64,000 nucleotides of DNA from contig JAJTUQ010000002.1 in assembly GCA_021399445.1 (NCBI GenBank), positions 3,038,001 to 3,102,000 of the forward strand, in the 5' to 3' direction. Below, piece after piece: positions 13,032 through 24,768 of the stretch; positions within the stretch are counted from its first letter, which is position 1; the number at the start of each line of letters is the position of its first letter. The stretch is from Xylogone sp. PMI_703 (Eukaryota > Ascomycota > Leotiomycetes). The notes beneath the pieces were generated by a model. It saw only the letters and a list, made by a program, of their open reading frames with translations. It had not been told where the DNA came from and searched no databases. Made by a program: the position numbers and the translations under genes.

Positions 13032-15249
13032 ATGCCACTCTCATCAAAGCGGTCCCAGCGGGCCCGGCGCGAAGTTGTGAAGAGCGAGCCGGAAGAGGCT
13101 GAACTACCGGACTCGTCTCCAACTCGGCCTATGAAGAGAAGAAAGAAGGTATTTGAGTCCTGGGTTTTGCGTTCATATGCCCATGGTAAGGTCAGACTAA
13201 AGAGACTAACAGAATATCAAGGCCGATGAACCTTTGCATAGGCCGCACCAAGAGATGCCTAAGCTTCCACTTGATAGAGCCGGGATTCATATGGATGATC
13301 AGGAGTTAATCAGTGCAGTTGTTCCGTACCTTAGTATGCCGGATCAATTCGTACAGGCCAGCCGGGACCACGCGAATGCGCTCCACGAGAAACATAGCAA
13401 GGATGGTGTCCAGGCATTTGCAAAGCTAGCTGGGCAGGACTGGACCTTCTATATCAAGAAACTCAGGAATAATATTGGGCGACCCCCAGAAGGCTCGGGT
13501 GCGTCTGATGTTATGCATAAGGATACTCACACAGATGATTTTTCTCCGGATGCCCCGGACAGTGAGAGTAGAATTCATGTCGACTTGGGGCCTAGCAAAA
13601 TGATTTCTCGGTTACACGCTGAGATATTTTTCGATACAGATTCAGCACGATGGAACATTATCGTAAACGGCCGTAATGGTGTTAGGATTGATGGCAATAT
13701 GCTACGTCGTGGGGAGCAGCAGGTCTTGGTCAGCGGTAGAGTCATTGAGATTGGAGGGGTCGAAATGATGTTTGTTCTTCCTGAGGTTGATGGGAGTGTT
13801 CAGATCCACAGGAGATATCTTCAAAGAGCTGGTCTTGTTCGGAGTGATAACGAGGAGATACCAGATCAGAGACAACGACCATCCACCGCCAACGAACCTC
13901 GTTCTTCCTCTACACAAGCTACAACGCGTGGACAGAGTGCTTTACCTGGCCCTTTACCAATTGCGCCAGCACCACCTGATTACAAACGGCCGGGAACCCC
14001 TCCTAGCACTAACCCTAGAGTACCTTTCTCTGCTGGAAAATCTCCCAACTACGCCAGTGGAGGCACCATTCTCATGAACGCTGACGACGTTGATTTGAGT
14101 TTAGATTCCAATCAACATATCAAGCCTGCCTACAGCTATGCACAGATGATCAGCCAGGCAATTCTAGACGCTGAGGATGAGAAGCTAAACCTAAATGGTA
14201 TATACAATTATATCATGGATAAATACGCCTATTATAGACACCAACATGGAGGAGGATGGCAGGTAGGTGCATTTTCTCCTTGGGAGCGTTGTGTCATGCT
14301 AAACAACCGCCAGAATTCTATCCGTCATAACCTCTCGCTAAATAAAGCATTTCACAAGATTGCCCGCAGTTCAGACGAACCAGGTAAAGGCATGAAATGG
14401 TGCATCGTACCGGAGGCTCGCGAGGAGATGGCAAAGAACTGTGTACGAGGTGGTCGAGGCGGCCATCGAGGTTCTACTGGTCCAGGATCACCGGGTAATT
14501 TAGGCTACCTTTCTCGAGCCCCAAGGGATGCTGCTGGAGAAGGTGGTTCGGCGCAAAAACCAAAGCCATCCTCTCCGGCTGGTTCACCCGCTTTAAGTTC
14601 CTTCAATTCAACTGTTCAATTCACCCCAGATCGACCTGCTCAACGTCCAGTTCTGCAAGACAATCTTCCTGGAGATGGGAGTCCTCTACCTCGACATCGA
14701 CGATCTCAGAACAGCACATATGGACTCTCAGATAATATCCCGGGATCACCGCCAGTCCTCTCGTCCTCTTACTTGCAAGAAGAGGGTAGCTCTTTCGTCA
14801 CACCTGCTCCTCATCGTGTCCACCCGCGCCTTGCTCCTCCAAGCACAGCACAGCGACCAAGTCAACATATGCCAACTAGCTCTCCAGCGCCTTTCTGGAA
14901 ATATGCCGATATTGGAAGTACACCATTGAAAGGAGCTTCGTTTGATATAAGCCCAATAAAGCGCTCCGGTCCTGCCCCATTAAGCAGTAGCCCACCGCCT
15001 TCCGATCGAAGGTCAGCCGCCGGCAGTCCATCAAGAAGCGGAAATCCCGTCAAATCTGAGATTCCCGGTGTCGATGATTTGGAAGAGGAAGACCAGGGAT
15101 TTGATCTCACGAGGTTAGTGTTAAAATGGTTTTGTTTTAAATATTCTATTTGCTAATCTTTATGCAGAGGATTTCAAAGCATTGGATCTTACCATGCCCC
15201 TGTTGGTAGTGGACTCCCCGTAGCAAGCGCTCTCAATAGCCACGCATGA
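13032..15249 (+). CDS. FHA-forkhead transcription factor (Fkh1/Fkh2 type)
   Basis: Nuclear transcription factor, 679 aa, with the FHA-plus-forkhead order of yeast Fkh1/Fkh2 and S. pombe Fkh2, which control cell-cycle and developmental genes. Exons are 13032-13148, 13222-14262, 14314-15113 and 15168-15249. The FHA domain (about 112-225) includes 'DWTFYIKKLRNNIGR', 'MISRLHAEIFF' and 'NGRNGVRIDG'. The forkhead domain (about 340-425) begins 'KPAYSYAQMISQAI', and helix 3 reads 'NSIRHNLSLNKAF' once the 51-nt intron at 14263-14313 is removed. That intron is a multiple of three with no stop, so retention would insert 17 residues just before the recognition helix. The C-terminus is Ser/Pro-rich with several SP sites, consistent with CDK-type phosphorylation. 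Removing the last intron gives a tail ending 'VASALNSHA'. The upstream region is nearly 6 kb. Confidence 0.93.
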
Positions 15250-15875
15250 AGATTGTTCAGTGATGATTTGACGCTATCTCTGTTCTTTCATACTTGCTCT
15301 TCCGGCAGACTTGTTGTCTGCACTATGTTTATGCTAGTTTCATGGCTTTTCGGTTTCTACAGGACGATTTGCATTCTTTGTATGATTTAGCTCCACTTTT
15401 TTTCTTGGGGGTTGCGGTATGGAAATTTTCTACATCTCTTAATGTGAAGATGAGAAATGATGGGACGGGGAGGCATGGCGTTAACTGGGAGGCTGAATGC
15501 CATGAGGATCGGGATGATGCGCCATTGTGCCGTGTTTGCCTTGCGCTATGTATTTATAACCATAAGGAGCAAAAGCATTGATTTGACGTTTTAACTGTGT
15601 CCCTTTTGTCCCTGGGGGTTGAGAATTTAATTATGGTAGGTCTGATAATTTATAGAAAGAGTCACAATTGGAGGGTGTTCGTCCTGATGTATCAGAACTT
15701 TTGCACACCGACTATCTCACACCGATACCTTTAGAACGCCATCCGTAACCATCCATGACCAAGAAACACTAGAACTCTTTTAGTTCCATTATGAACTGGC
15801 AATTCCCAAGCAATTTCCGTTCTAACGCCATTCCCAGAATATCTCCGCAATTGCTGATATTTCATAAGTTAAGAC
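15250..15875. other. 3' region between convergent genes
   Basis: Holds the 3' UTRs of the forkhead gene and the peroxiredoxin-like gene. A 95-codon plus-strand frame at 15294-15581 begins right after the forkhead stop and has no family signature. Nothing else seen. Confidence 0.55.
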
Positions 15876-16576
15876 TTATTTGCCTGACTTGTGAGCTTTG
15901 CGATCCTCAATTCCCAGTGCTCTCAGACCTTCTGCAAAATCAGGTATATCATCCGCGGTCTTCGCAACCTTCACCCACTGGATCACACCCTGAGCGTCAA
16001 CTGCAAAACTTCCTGCTGTTTGCCACTTATTCCCACTCTCGGTAGGTCGATTCCATATACCTTCCTTAGTACCCAAATTATACCAAGACGACACACTCCA
16101 GGGATTAATGAGATGCCAAGTGCTTGAGGTACCCAGTCCCCATTGTGCGTACAGTTCTCGCTCTGTGTCTACGATGACTGTGACGTCCCATTCGCCGCCG
16201 ATGACAGCGACCCAATTGTCAGTTGCTTCCTGGGAGGAATGGGATATTGCAATGAAGTTGACGTCTTTGTGGTCGCCTGCAAAGTCCCGAAATTGATGGA
16301 AAGTCTTCTCTGCAACTGTAACAGGCTTTTGTGTGAGTATATATCAAGTTAAGGTTGGAAGGAAGCTACAAGTACTAGGTGCTTGGTGAGCTAGAGCTAG
16401 GATGGCTTACACTGACAGCCACAATGGCGAAGAAATGTGACCATAATTGGTTTTCCATTTGGATCTGGCAGTGACAACTTCGATGATAACGGAGCAAGGG
16501 ATCCAATCTGTGGAACTGGGTCAACATGGAGAGCCTTTGGAGACTTCCAAGCTTCGAGCTCTTGTTGCAAGCTCAT
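15876..16576 (-). CDS. AhpC/TSA-type peroxiredoxin-like protein (PRXL2 family)
   Basis: Thioredoxin-fold protein of 201 aa resembling fungal AhpC/TSA-2 (PRXL2-like) proteins, probably a cytosolic thiol antioxidant or redox protein. Exons are 16411-16576 and 15876-16315. Splicing from the donor after 'CGCQ' to the acceptor at 16316 gives 'FLRHCGCQFAEKTF', the usual active-site region of this group; C52 and C54 are the candidate thiols. The fold continues with 'DVNFIAISHSSQEAT', 'VIVDTERELYAQWGL' and 'GSFAVDAQGVIQWVK'. The classical peroxiredoxin PxxxTxxC motif is absent, as is normal for PRXL2-like proteins, so peroxidase activity is not certain. It shares a 497-bp divergent promoter with DML1. 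Confidence 0.85.
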
Positions 16577-17073
16577 GATGGTAAGTTTTTCTGCGAGAAA
16601 ATAATGAGAAAGTGATAGGTGGAAGTGTCCAACTAGTATGGTGACTGTAAAAATTGAGGTTTGAATCTGGAGAATTCTGTGCTGGAGAAATACAAAGGTA
16701 ATGGCAACCGAGGCGGTCATCGTTGACGTGATCTGCTTCACCTTTGGTAGCAGGTTGCCTAAAAGGGAAGGGAGGCGCCTGCCACATGCGTGCCCCACAT
16801 TCTAACCTTGCTTACCTGATACTACTTGCGACCTAAGGAAGCAAAGCAAAAGGCTTGATCTATTTCCACCCGCACATCTCAAAGAAGTTTGATCGCGATT
16901 ATGGCTATACTTGGATCTGGCGTTGTTATCGGTTTGCAGTTATTCTAGAAAAGAGCCAGCCGCATCCATAAGAGCTGCTTCTTAGAGACAGCTTCACAAC
17001 GTGGTGAGAGCTCTTAAGGTAATACGGTATTAAGCTACGGGATCCGGAGAGACATCCCCATTTCCAAACAGTC
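16577..17073. promoter_or_regulatory. Divergent promoter region, PRXL2-like / DML1
   Basis: 497 bp between two divergent start codons. It must contain both promoters and leaders. A TAC-N-GTA heptamer lies at 17023, about 45 bp before the DML1 ATG. No other known site recognised. Confidence 0.5.
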
Positions 17074-18936
17074 ATGCATGAGATAATTACTCTCCAACTT
17101 GGCCAGAAAAGCAACTATCTGGCCACTCATTTTTGGAATGCTCAAGTGAGACCCAGAAACTCGTTTTTCTTTTCATCCTAATAACACTTCTCTACAGGAA
17201 TCCTATTTCACATATTCTCCAGATAAGGATTCCTTGGTTGATCATGATATACACTTCAGGCCGGGAATAGGTGCTGACGGGACTGAGACATTCACTCCAA
17301 GGACTTTGATTTATGATCTTAAAGGTGGCTTTGGCTCTCTCAAAAAGATCAATGCTCTATACGAGATAGATGAGCCTATCAACCCAGATGGGTTATGGTA
17401 AGCTACAATTTCTAAATGTCTATCCGATGTTATCTCACGCTGCGTGTCAGGAATGGACCGTCTGCTGTTCAACGACAGGAAGCTATTCAACAGCATGCCT
17501 ACCAGCGCAGCTTAGAGGATGGTGTTGAGCCTCCACAGCTCACCCCACAGTCAGTGAGATACTGGTCGGATTTTAACCGTATTTATTTTCATCCGAGATC
17601 CATTGTACAGCTCAATGACTATGACCTCAATTCCAGGGTCATGCCCTTTGAACGCTGGGATGTTGGAAAAGAGCTCTTTGATTCACTCGATAAAGAGCAT
17701 GAGTTATTGGATCGAGACTTGAGATTCTTTGCCGAAGAAGCAGATCAGATGCAAGGTATCCAAGTAATCGCCGGAATTGACGATGCGTGGGGTGGTTTTG
17801 CTTCTAGTTACATAGATCGTCTGAGGGATGAATATGGTAAGACGACAATATGGTGTTGGGGAGTTGAAGACAGCCTAGAGGGAACCCCAGTGGTATGCTA
17901 CTAACATTCTTTCGTATGATATAAACCATCTCTAACTTCTTGCCAGCAAAAACAGATACTCAAACAATCGAATACCGCTAGATGTTTATCGGAAATATCT
18001 TCGCAGACATCGCTCTTTCTCCCTATTACTCTTCCATCCAGACTACCAAGCTATGTTAGCTTGGATCCCAAATCCCAATGGCACGTATCAGGCCTGCTTA
18101 GCACAGCAGTTGAAAGCGTGACATTACCTTCGAGGTTTAAACCACAACAAGGATTGCGTCAAACATTAGATGATATGATCAATGCTTTAAACATCAACGG
18201 TAATCAGAACATAGCTAAGTTACGGATGAGCGTTCATCATAATCCTCCTTCTCAGATAAAACTGGAGAATGGATCAGACACGGCTTCTCAAGGCCTAGAC
18301 CCGAGAATCCACCATGGTAATGAGTCAGAAGTCGAAGATGATCAAGAATCAGAAGATCCAAATATATTCGACATGGAACTCTTTCCGACATATTCTCAAG
18401 GGCGCCGATCTTTCCGACGAACCCATGTTTTCGGCCAAGCAGAGAACTATCGTGGCGTAGAGTATGAACAGGATAGTAAAATAAGTGATGTTGATGAGGG
18501 ATTAAGACGGGCAAGGAGAAGAGCGGCTGGTCAGCCGATGATTTCAAGGTAAGCCTGACAACATTATAAATACTAGCTGTATTCGCGCACGATATGAGCT
18601 CTATTTTACGGCTTTCATCTTTTCTCTCGATTCCGGGTTTATATTTGCTAACCTCTAGCGTCATGCAGAACATTGACAGCCTTGTCCTTTCCACTTTTGG
18701 ATAGCTTTCCCCCCATCTATTCTCAGGCACCTTCTGGTACCTCTTCGAATGTAATATCAGTCTGTACCTCACTTACTACCGATACATCAGTATCTTACCG
18801 ACTAAAAAGCCTGCAAAATGTAGTAAACAGAGCAATCAGTGTTGATGAGAGAGAGGCCCTAAATAACTCACTTGCAGTGATAGCAGAAGCATACGAAGAA
18901 GGTTGGGATAGTGGATCCGATGAGGACGACGATTGA
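17074..18936 (+). CDS. DML1: DML1/misato family mitochondrial inheritance protein
   Basis: DML1/misato protein (527 aa), a tubulin/FtsZ-related family needed for mitochondrial DNA inheritance and mitochondrial partitioning in yeast. Five exons: 17074-17145, 17198-17397, 17451-17892, 17947-18548 and 18669-18936. The N-terminus '[20 protein letters not shown]' is the misato segment related to tubulin. It is followed by '[13 protein letters not shown]', '[18 protein letters not shown]', '[20 protein letters not shown]' and '[20 protein letters not shown]', all characteristic. The C-terminus is acidic ('SGSDEDDD'). The first exon encodes only 24 aa and is easily missed. Confidence 0.93.
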
Positions 18937-20870
18937 TGAATAAGAGATTTGTACACCTAACGCTCCAACCAGATCCAAGATTCCACCTGTGACGCTAATC
19001 CAACTGTATGATATACTATTACAATGTAGTATGGAGGCAATTTTATCTACGAGGAGTGCACTGCATTCCAACACAACAAATATCCCTGGGTCTTTGGACA
19101 GATGATATTCATCTTGTCAAGCTTCCATGCCCCAGTCAAAAAGCCGGATTCTAAACCTAACCAGGAGAGATTGGGTCAAGACGCGCACCCCTTTCCCTCC
19201 CGACCCATGATAATTCAGGCTTGGTTAAGCGTGTAGATGAAAAAGGCTTGATAAAGTTCTGATGGTGAAAAAAACCTTGCTGCGCTAAAATAACAACAAA
19301 CCGAGAGCATGACCACAGTTACCATGGCAACGACAATAGCAGCATCATATTATCGCGCAGTACGCAAGGAAGCCGGGCAGTTGGCAGCTGGTAGCAGAGG
19401 AGGAAGTCGTGCCAGGTAAAGCAGATCTGAGCACCGGATCGGTAAGCTTTGTGCAGTGATGTGAGCTAATTGTGGGGGCGTGAGCGCCAGATCGGCGCCA
19501 GATCGACCCGCGTGGAGCCCGCCCGCCAGCCTATGGCAGGGTCGCTAGACGGAGGCACTCTCCTAGTGCATTTCTCTTCAGTTGACCGAGACATCAGACA
19601 CCGTCAGAGACGCCACCAGAAAGAGAAGCAGTAAAAAGAAAACATAGCAATAAGCTCATCCCTCGGCTCCTCCACGGGATCAGGTACTCGGAACAATTGA
19701 GAATCTCTATTCAGCTCCCCACCGCCTCGAAAAACTTTCTTCAGCAGAATCAAAGTAACGCTGATGATTATTACTCACATCCCGCCTCGTTTTTAGACCT
19801 TACAGTTGCTATTACTCAGAATCTTTCTCCTTACGTCACTATAACGAGTGAAGACCTCTTGTTATGATGATGTGTCCGCTTTCATGTTCCTTCGAGTATG
19901 CTCATTTCCAGTTCTACACCCCAACCATATCTTCAACGACGCAAAACATGCTGTATGAGTTTTCCGAGTGGTTGAAGATCAATGGTGTCTCACAGCCCTA
20001 GAGCAGTGCCTTTGAAACCATCTGTAGAGATTGGTCCGTCTTCGGCTGCTTCTCACGCATGGTGGGACAGGACCAAGTTTTAATGTCTTGGCCAGCCAGA
20101 TTCTGCGCTTCTTGCATTTCCGCTGTCAAATCAAAATATGAAAGAGAGAATGTACTATCTCTTGCATCTCTGACACTCAATCGAAATTACAGTTCTGACT
20201 GTACCCTTTTCTTTATTTGCAATTTCAAAATACGACAAGCGCATGTGGCTTTTGCTTGTTGAATCTCGGATTAAGGTTAATATCATAGAACCGCGTTAAT
20301 CTCCAATCAACTGAAAGGTTCTGCCTCATTAATATGCACCGAGGGCATTGCTCCTGAGAGGCTCACACCTATGGCCATGCCATAGTGACAAAGTAGTCAA
20401 GTGGCCAGCTTATAAGATTCCTTTAGGTACAAGATACAAGATACTAGGCCCTCCACTCCCTCTTTTCGACATCCTCGACCGTTGCAGACTTGTGCCACCA
20501 TCTCACTCCCCCTGAAAGTGATCTCGCCAGAGTCTGAACTTTATGTAAGTTTTTTATTAGCAACCAGCTGCTGGCGTGACTGCAATAGCAAATAAGATGT
20601 GGTATAGCTTTAGCAGAACATCTGAGACATGTCCAGGAGAACTTGGACTAACCAAGGCGGAAATTGCTAGCACAGATTTTTGCAACCTCTTTTTTTTGCT
20701 CAATGGTACCGGTAAGTTATTCATAGAGAGAACAATTGAAGAACAGTTTACGGTCAGATCCCAGCGATGGCCGTGCATTCTGAAGATCCATGCTGGGCTG
20801 TTACCGGACACGATGCAGCTGTAAGAACAAAACCCCATCCTGGTCTGCACAGTCACTTCAATCACCATAG
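18937..20870. other. Gene-free interval upstream of the surface-protein gene
   Basis: About 1.9 kb without a credible gene; the longest frames are 60-103 codons and overlap on both strands. The stretch 19480-19560 is GC-rich and holds an 11-bp tandem duplication. CT-rich patches near 19560-19690 and 20450-20510 could be transcription starts of unannotated plus-strand RNAs, but nothing supports that further. Confidence 0.5.
19484..19505. repeat. 11-bp tandem duplication
   Basis: The unit 'gcgccagatcg' occurs twice head to tail in a short GC-rich patch. It could be a duplicated protein-binding site or chance. Confidence 0.5.
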
Positions 20871-21108
20871 AGATAGTTCTATTCTCATTTCCTTCCTCAC
20901 TTAAAAAGAGTCATTCTCTCCGCCGTTGGATCTTCATTCCGCACTCGAAGCATCCTTCGCTAGATTGTCTTTACTCTTTGATCTCTTTCGAGTCACAAGT
21001 AACTCTTTCGTTACGGTTACTTCTACTTTCGCTTCTTTAAGACATTCACTATCTGCTTATAATTTTCAGCTATCTTCCTCTCGCTAGCATTATCCAAAAA
21101 TATTCAAG
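20871..21108 (+). promoter_or_regulatory. Pyrimidine-rich leader of the GPI-type protein gene
   Basis: The 230 bp before the ATG are CT-rich on the plus strand ('cttccttcctcac', 'cttttcgcttc'-like blocks), typical of a highly expressed filamentous-fungal gene leader. Exact start not determined. Confidence 0.4.
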
Positions 21109-22342
21109 ATGAAGGGAGTTTTTACTTTGTTGGCTCTGGCCTCGTCTGCCGTTGCTTCAGGCCTTATGCCTCGCTGGAATGATACAACCATTACGATGAC
21201 CACATATACGACAACAACTGTGTGCCCTATTACTTCCACCATGTACAGTGCAGGTATCACGTCTGTAGTCACCGCAATTACAACCTCTGTTATCACCATC
21301 ACCAGCTGCGTTGGTGGATGTGGTGGCCACCATTCTCCTCCACCTGTTACCGCCGTACTCAATACCGCTCCACCTCCAGTAGCGACGACCACTGAGGTCA
21401 CCACCTCCTACACAACTGTCTGCCCAGTTACCACTGTTGTGTGAGTATTCTGGGATTGCTATCCGTTGCATACAAGTCTAACGATTACAATAGCACCGAG
21501 TCTGGTACGATTTGCACAAAGACCTATACCACTACTAAGACCGTGGAGACCGTCATTCCTACAACAGTCTACGAGACTACCGTTGCTCCTACTGTGTACG
21601 AGGCCACTACAACTGAGTGCACTACTACCTTCACTACAGTCTGCCCAGTTACTACAGTTGTGTATGTATTGAATGCCGACAATTAAACGTGACCACGCCT
21701 AATACTCTAAATAGGACTGAGTCCGGCACTGTCTGCACCAAGACTTACACCACTACCAAGACTATTGAGACCGTTGTACCCACCATCATCACCTTGGTTG
21801 CTACCCTTCCACCAGTCACCACTGCGTGAGTAATCCACGGATACATTTGGAACGCAGAGAAATTATTTTACTAACTGGCTTCCAGAATTGAGACGGTTGT
21901 GTATGAGACCAGCACTGATTACTGCCCTGTCACTGAAATCAAGACTGAGGGGGGTACTACCATCACTGTCATTCACACCAGCACTTCTCTCGTCGTTGTC
22001 GAGAAGCCAAAGACCATCTATCAGACAGCTATTACTACTGAGTTTGTGACCACAGAAGTTTACACCACAACTAGCGCTACTGAGGTCTGCTACACCACGA
22101 TCAAGGAAGGATCTACTATTGTGAACACTGTTACCGAGGTTAATACCGTCACCTGCACCACCCAGCACACTGTTCCAGTCACCACAAAGACCCCCATCAC
22201 CATCCAAACCAGTGCTCCAGCTCCTCCACCAGCATCCTCAACTCCAGCTGCCCCAGCTGAGGTCACTGGAAATGGTGCTGGTACCAACAAGCCGATGGCT
22301 CTTGCTGCTGTTGGTGCCATGGCTTTCCTCGCTGTCTTCTAA
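21109..22342 (+). CDS. Thr-rich GPI-anchored-type cell-surface protein with exon-encoded repeats
   Basis: Predicted secreted wall or membrane protein, 355 aa. Exons are 21109-21440, 21494-21661, 21715-21825 and 21886-22342. It has a signal peptide ('MKGVFTLLALASSAVASG') and a C-terminal hydrophobic tail ('PMALAAVGAMAFLAVF') preceded by small residues ('GNGAGTN'), as expected for GPI addition. The body is Thr/Val-rich with spaced Cys in the motif 'TTVCPVTTVV'. Exons 2 and 3 both start with the same module (TESGT[IV]CTKTYTTTKT[VI]ETV). All three introns are phase 2, so exon 2 (56 codons) and exon 3 (37 codons) are symmetric units. No enzyme domain is seen. Many Thr suggest heavy O-mannosylation and a structural or adhesive role; this is inference. 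I do not recognise a named family. Confidence 0.85.
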
Positions 22343-23373
22343 GCTGCCTAATTGTGTTGAGCCTGCTTACCTCCAGGCAAGGAATGTAATTCTGCATGGT
22401 TTCGAAAGCACGCGAGTAATGAAGTCGTTCGATAGCCTATGCGTTCTGTTTTAATCACTTATTTGCGCACACAAAAAAATTTTCGGTATTGGCTTCTATT
22501 CAAGATCAGGGTGACGGCTCTAGCAAACTAATTGGTAATTAGAGCTGAGGATTGGCAATAGAGTGTTGTACAGTAGGGTATTTAGATAATGGGATAGAAA
22601 CTTGGCTTGATCTAATATAACATTTTAGTTTCATTTATATCTTGGTTCCATCATACAAACCTTGTAAGAGTGTCACCAGGTCTATAGCCATTATCGAGAT
22701 AAGAGGACAAGAGTTATAGAAAGTTCTGACCTGGGGGAGTTTTCGACCGAACTGAGATATTAGGAAACGTTGCTAATAAGAATTTGGAACAAAATGATTC
22801 GACAAATACATTTCTCGTCACATACAAAATGCTGATTTGACTTGATTTGGTTTGATTTGATACCTTTGGTATTATCACTGGTTTCTCATTACTATTCTTG
22901 GACTTTTTAGTACATTGTACACCTTGAATATGAGATGAGCGAGAGTAAATTTTCTTGATCTTGAAATACATACACAATGTATAGACCGTGCACGCATGCC
23001 TATTAGTCCAAGAGACACAGCGAATAACGAGTTCGAATTATATTCTACTGGGACCAAACAAAAAGAGAAATTGGGTTTTCATGTATAAGGAGCACATATA
23101 ATCATAAACCTAGCCTTTACAAAACGTGTACTCTGAGTAAACAGGAAGATAATAATCAAGGATTGAATATTTAAATTATGATAAATTTTGTACTACGTCC
23201 CAGTTCATTCTATTTTGATCTGTTAGTTAGCTAGATAAAACTTCATCCTGTCCTCTACGGACACCATGAACTTGTAGAAAGCTCTTTTTCAAGACATCCT
23301 ACGTCTCATTCTCTAGCAAATCCAAGAAATTTTCTGGACCGGATACACGTGGATAGGTATATCCTGGTCTCTT
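22343..23373. other. AT-rich 3' region between convergent genes
   Basis: About 1 kb between the surface-protein gene and LEU2, AT-rich, with no credible open frame. It holds both 3' UTRs and a TAC-N-GTA heptamer at 22569. Nothing else seen. Confidence 0.55.
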
Positions 23374-24768
23374 TTACTTGAGCTCCTTTAACACTTTCTC
23401 CAACTCCTTCACAATGGCATCTCCGACCTCGGAAGTGCTGTTGCTACCACCAATATCCTTCGTCCTGACGCCGTTTTCGATGGTTCTTCTGACAGCCTCT
23501 TCCACTGCTTTTGCTTCCTCAGGGAGATTCAGAGAGTACCTCAACATCATTGCGACAGAGAGAATAGTTCCGACGGGATTTACAATTCCCTGGCCGGAGA
23601 TATCTGGTGCGGAACCTGAAGCTATTGTCAGAAATGAAGAAAGGTAATATGCCATAGGATGATAACTCACCATGAATAGGTTCGTAAATTCCATTGCACT
23701 TTGTCTTCCCATCCGGCACACCACTTAAACTGGCCGACGGCAGCAGTCCAATACTTCCGGGAATAACACTCGCTTCGTCACTGATAATATCACCAAACAG
23801 GTTACTCGTCACTACAATTCCATTCAATGCTCTCGGGTTCTTGACCATCAACATGGCCGCACTGTCAATGAGGTGATGTCCCAGCTTAATCTGCGGGAAC
23901 TCCTTCTGCATCGTCTCCGTGACCGTCTTCCTCCACAACCGACTCGTCGCAAGCACATTCGCCTTATCTAAACTCCACACTGGCAGCGGTGGATCGTGCT
24001 GCAGCGCCAGGTGCGCAGCAAGTCTAGTAATCCTCTGGATTTCCTCGCGGCTGTAGGGCTCCGTATCCCACGCCTTTCCATCACCAGTGTCTTCTTTCCG
24101 TTCGCCAAAGTAGATACCGCCCGTGAGCTCTCGGATGATGTTGAAGTCTGTGCCACGGCAGACGTCTGCTTTCAGGGGAGAGATGTCGACCAGGGACTCA
24201 GAGGCGAAATTACATGGTCGCAAGTTTCCGTATGTTGCCATCTCCTTGCGAAGAGCGAGAATACCCTGCTCGGGTCGAACTGCGCCAGTGCCCCATTTGG
24301 GACCACCGATTGCGCCTAGGAGGACCGCATCTGCGGCTTTTGCTGCCTCGAGAGCTTTGGTGGTGAGTGGCTCACCCGTCGCATCAATGGAAGCCTGTCA
24401 AAAAGTAAGATTTGAGTTATGTGTTGGTTTGGGCTAAGAGATTTTCAACAGAGAGAAGGAGCTGAACTTACACCTCCAAGTAAATGTTCCTGGAAGTTGA
24501 ATTTTCCTGCGCTTGGACGAGCAGCTTCAACAACTCTAAGGGTCTACGCGGAATTGAGCAATGAGTTAGGTTTGGATCCAACTATGTTGTGGCCTTTCTT
24601 GGCAAATAGGTTCGTTCTCACCTTCAATGCTTCCGCAACGACCTAAATAGCTTGCCCGTTAGAACTGCCCCGCACTGGCCCTGGACTCTTGGGGATTGTG
24701 AATTGGAAAGTACTTACCTCCGGTCCACAGTGGTCACCAGCAAAGACAACAATATTGTGAGTTGCCAT
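23374..24768 (-). CDS. LEU2: 3-isopropylmalate dehydrogenase (LEU2 type)
   Basis: Catalyses NAD-dependent oxidation and decarboxylation of 3-isopropylmalate in leucine biosynthesis. The protein is 369 aa, the usual fungal length. Five exons: 24718-24768, 24622-24642 (only 21 nt), 24472-24543, 23671-24394 and 23374-23615. Key signatures are '[17 protein letters not shown]' at the N-terminus, '[12 protein letters not shown]', '[14 protein letters not shown]', '[15 protein letters not shown]' and the family signature '[18 protein letters not shown]', then '[19 protein letters not shown]' across the last intron. The model without the 21-nt exon would lose 'VVAEALK'. I found no clear Leu3-type inverted CCG repeat in the 590 bp upstream by eye. 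Confidence 0.96.
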
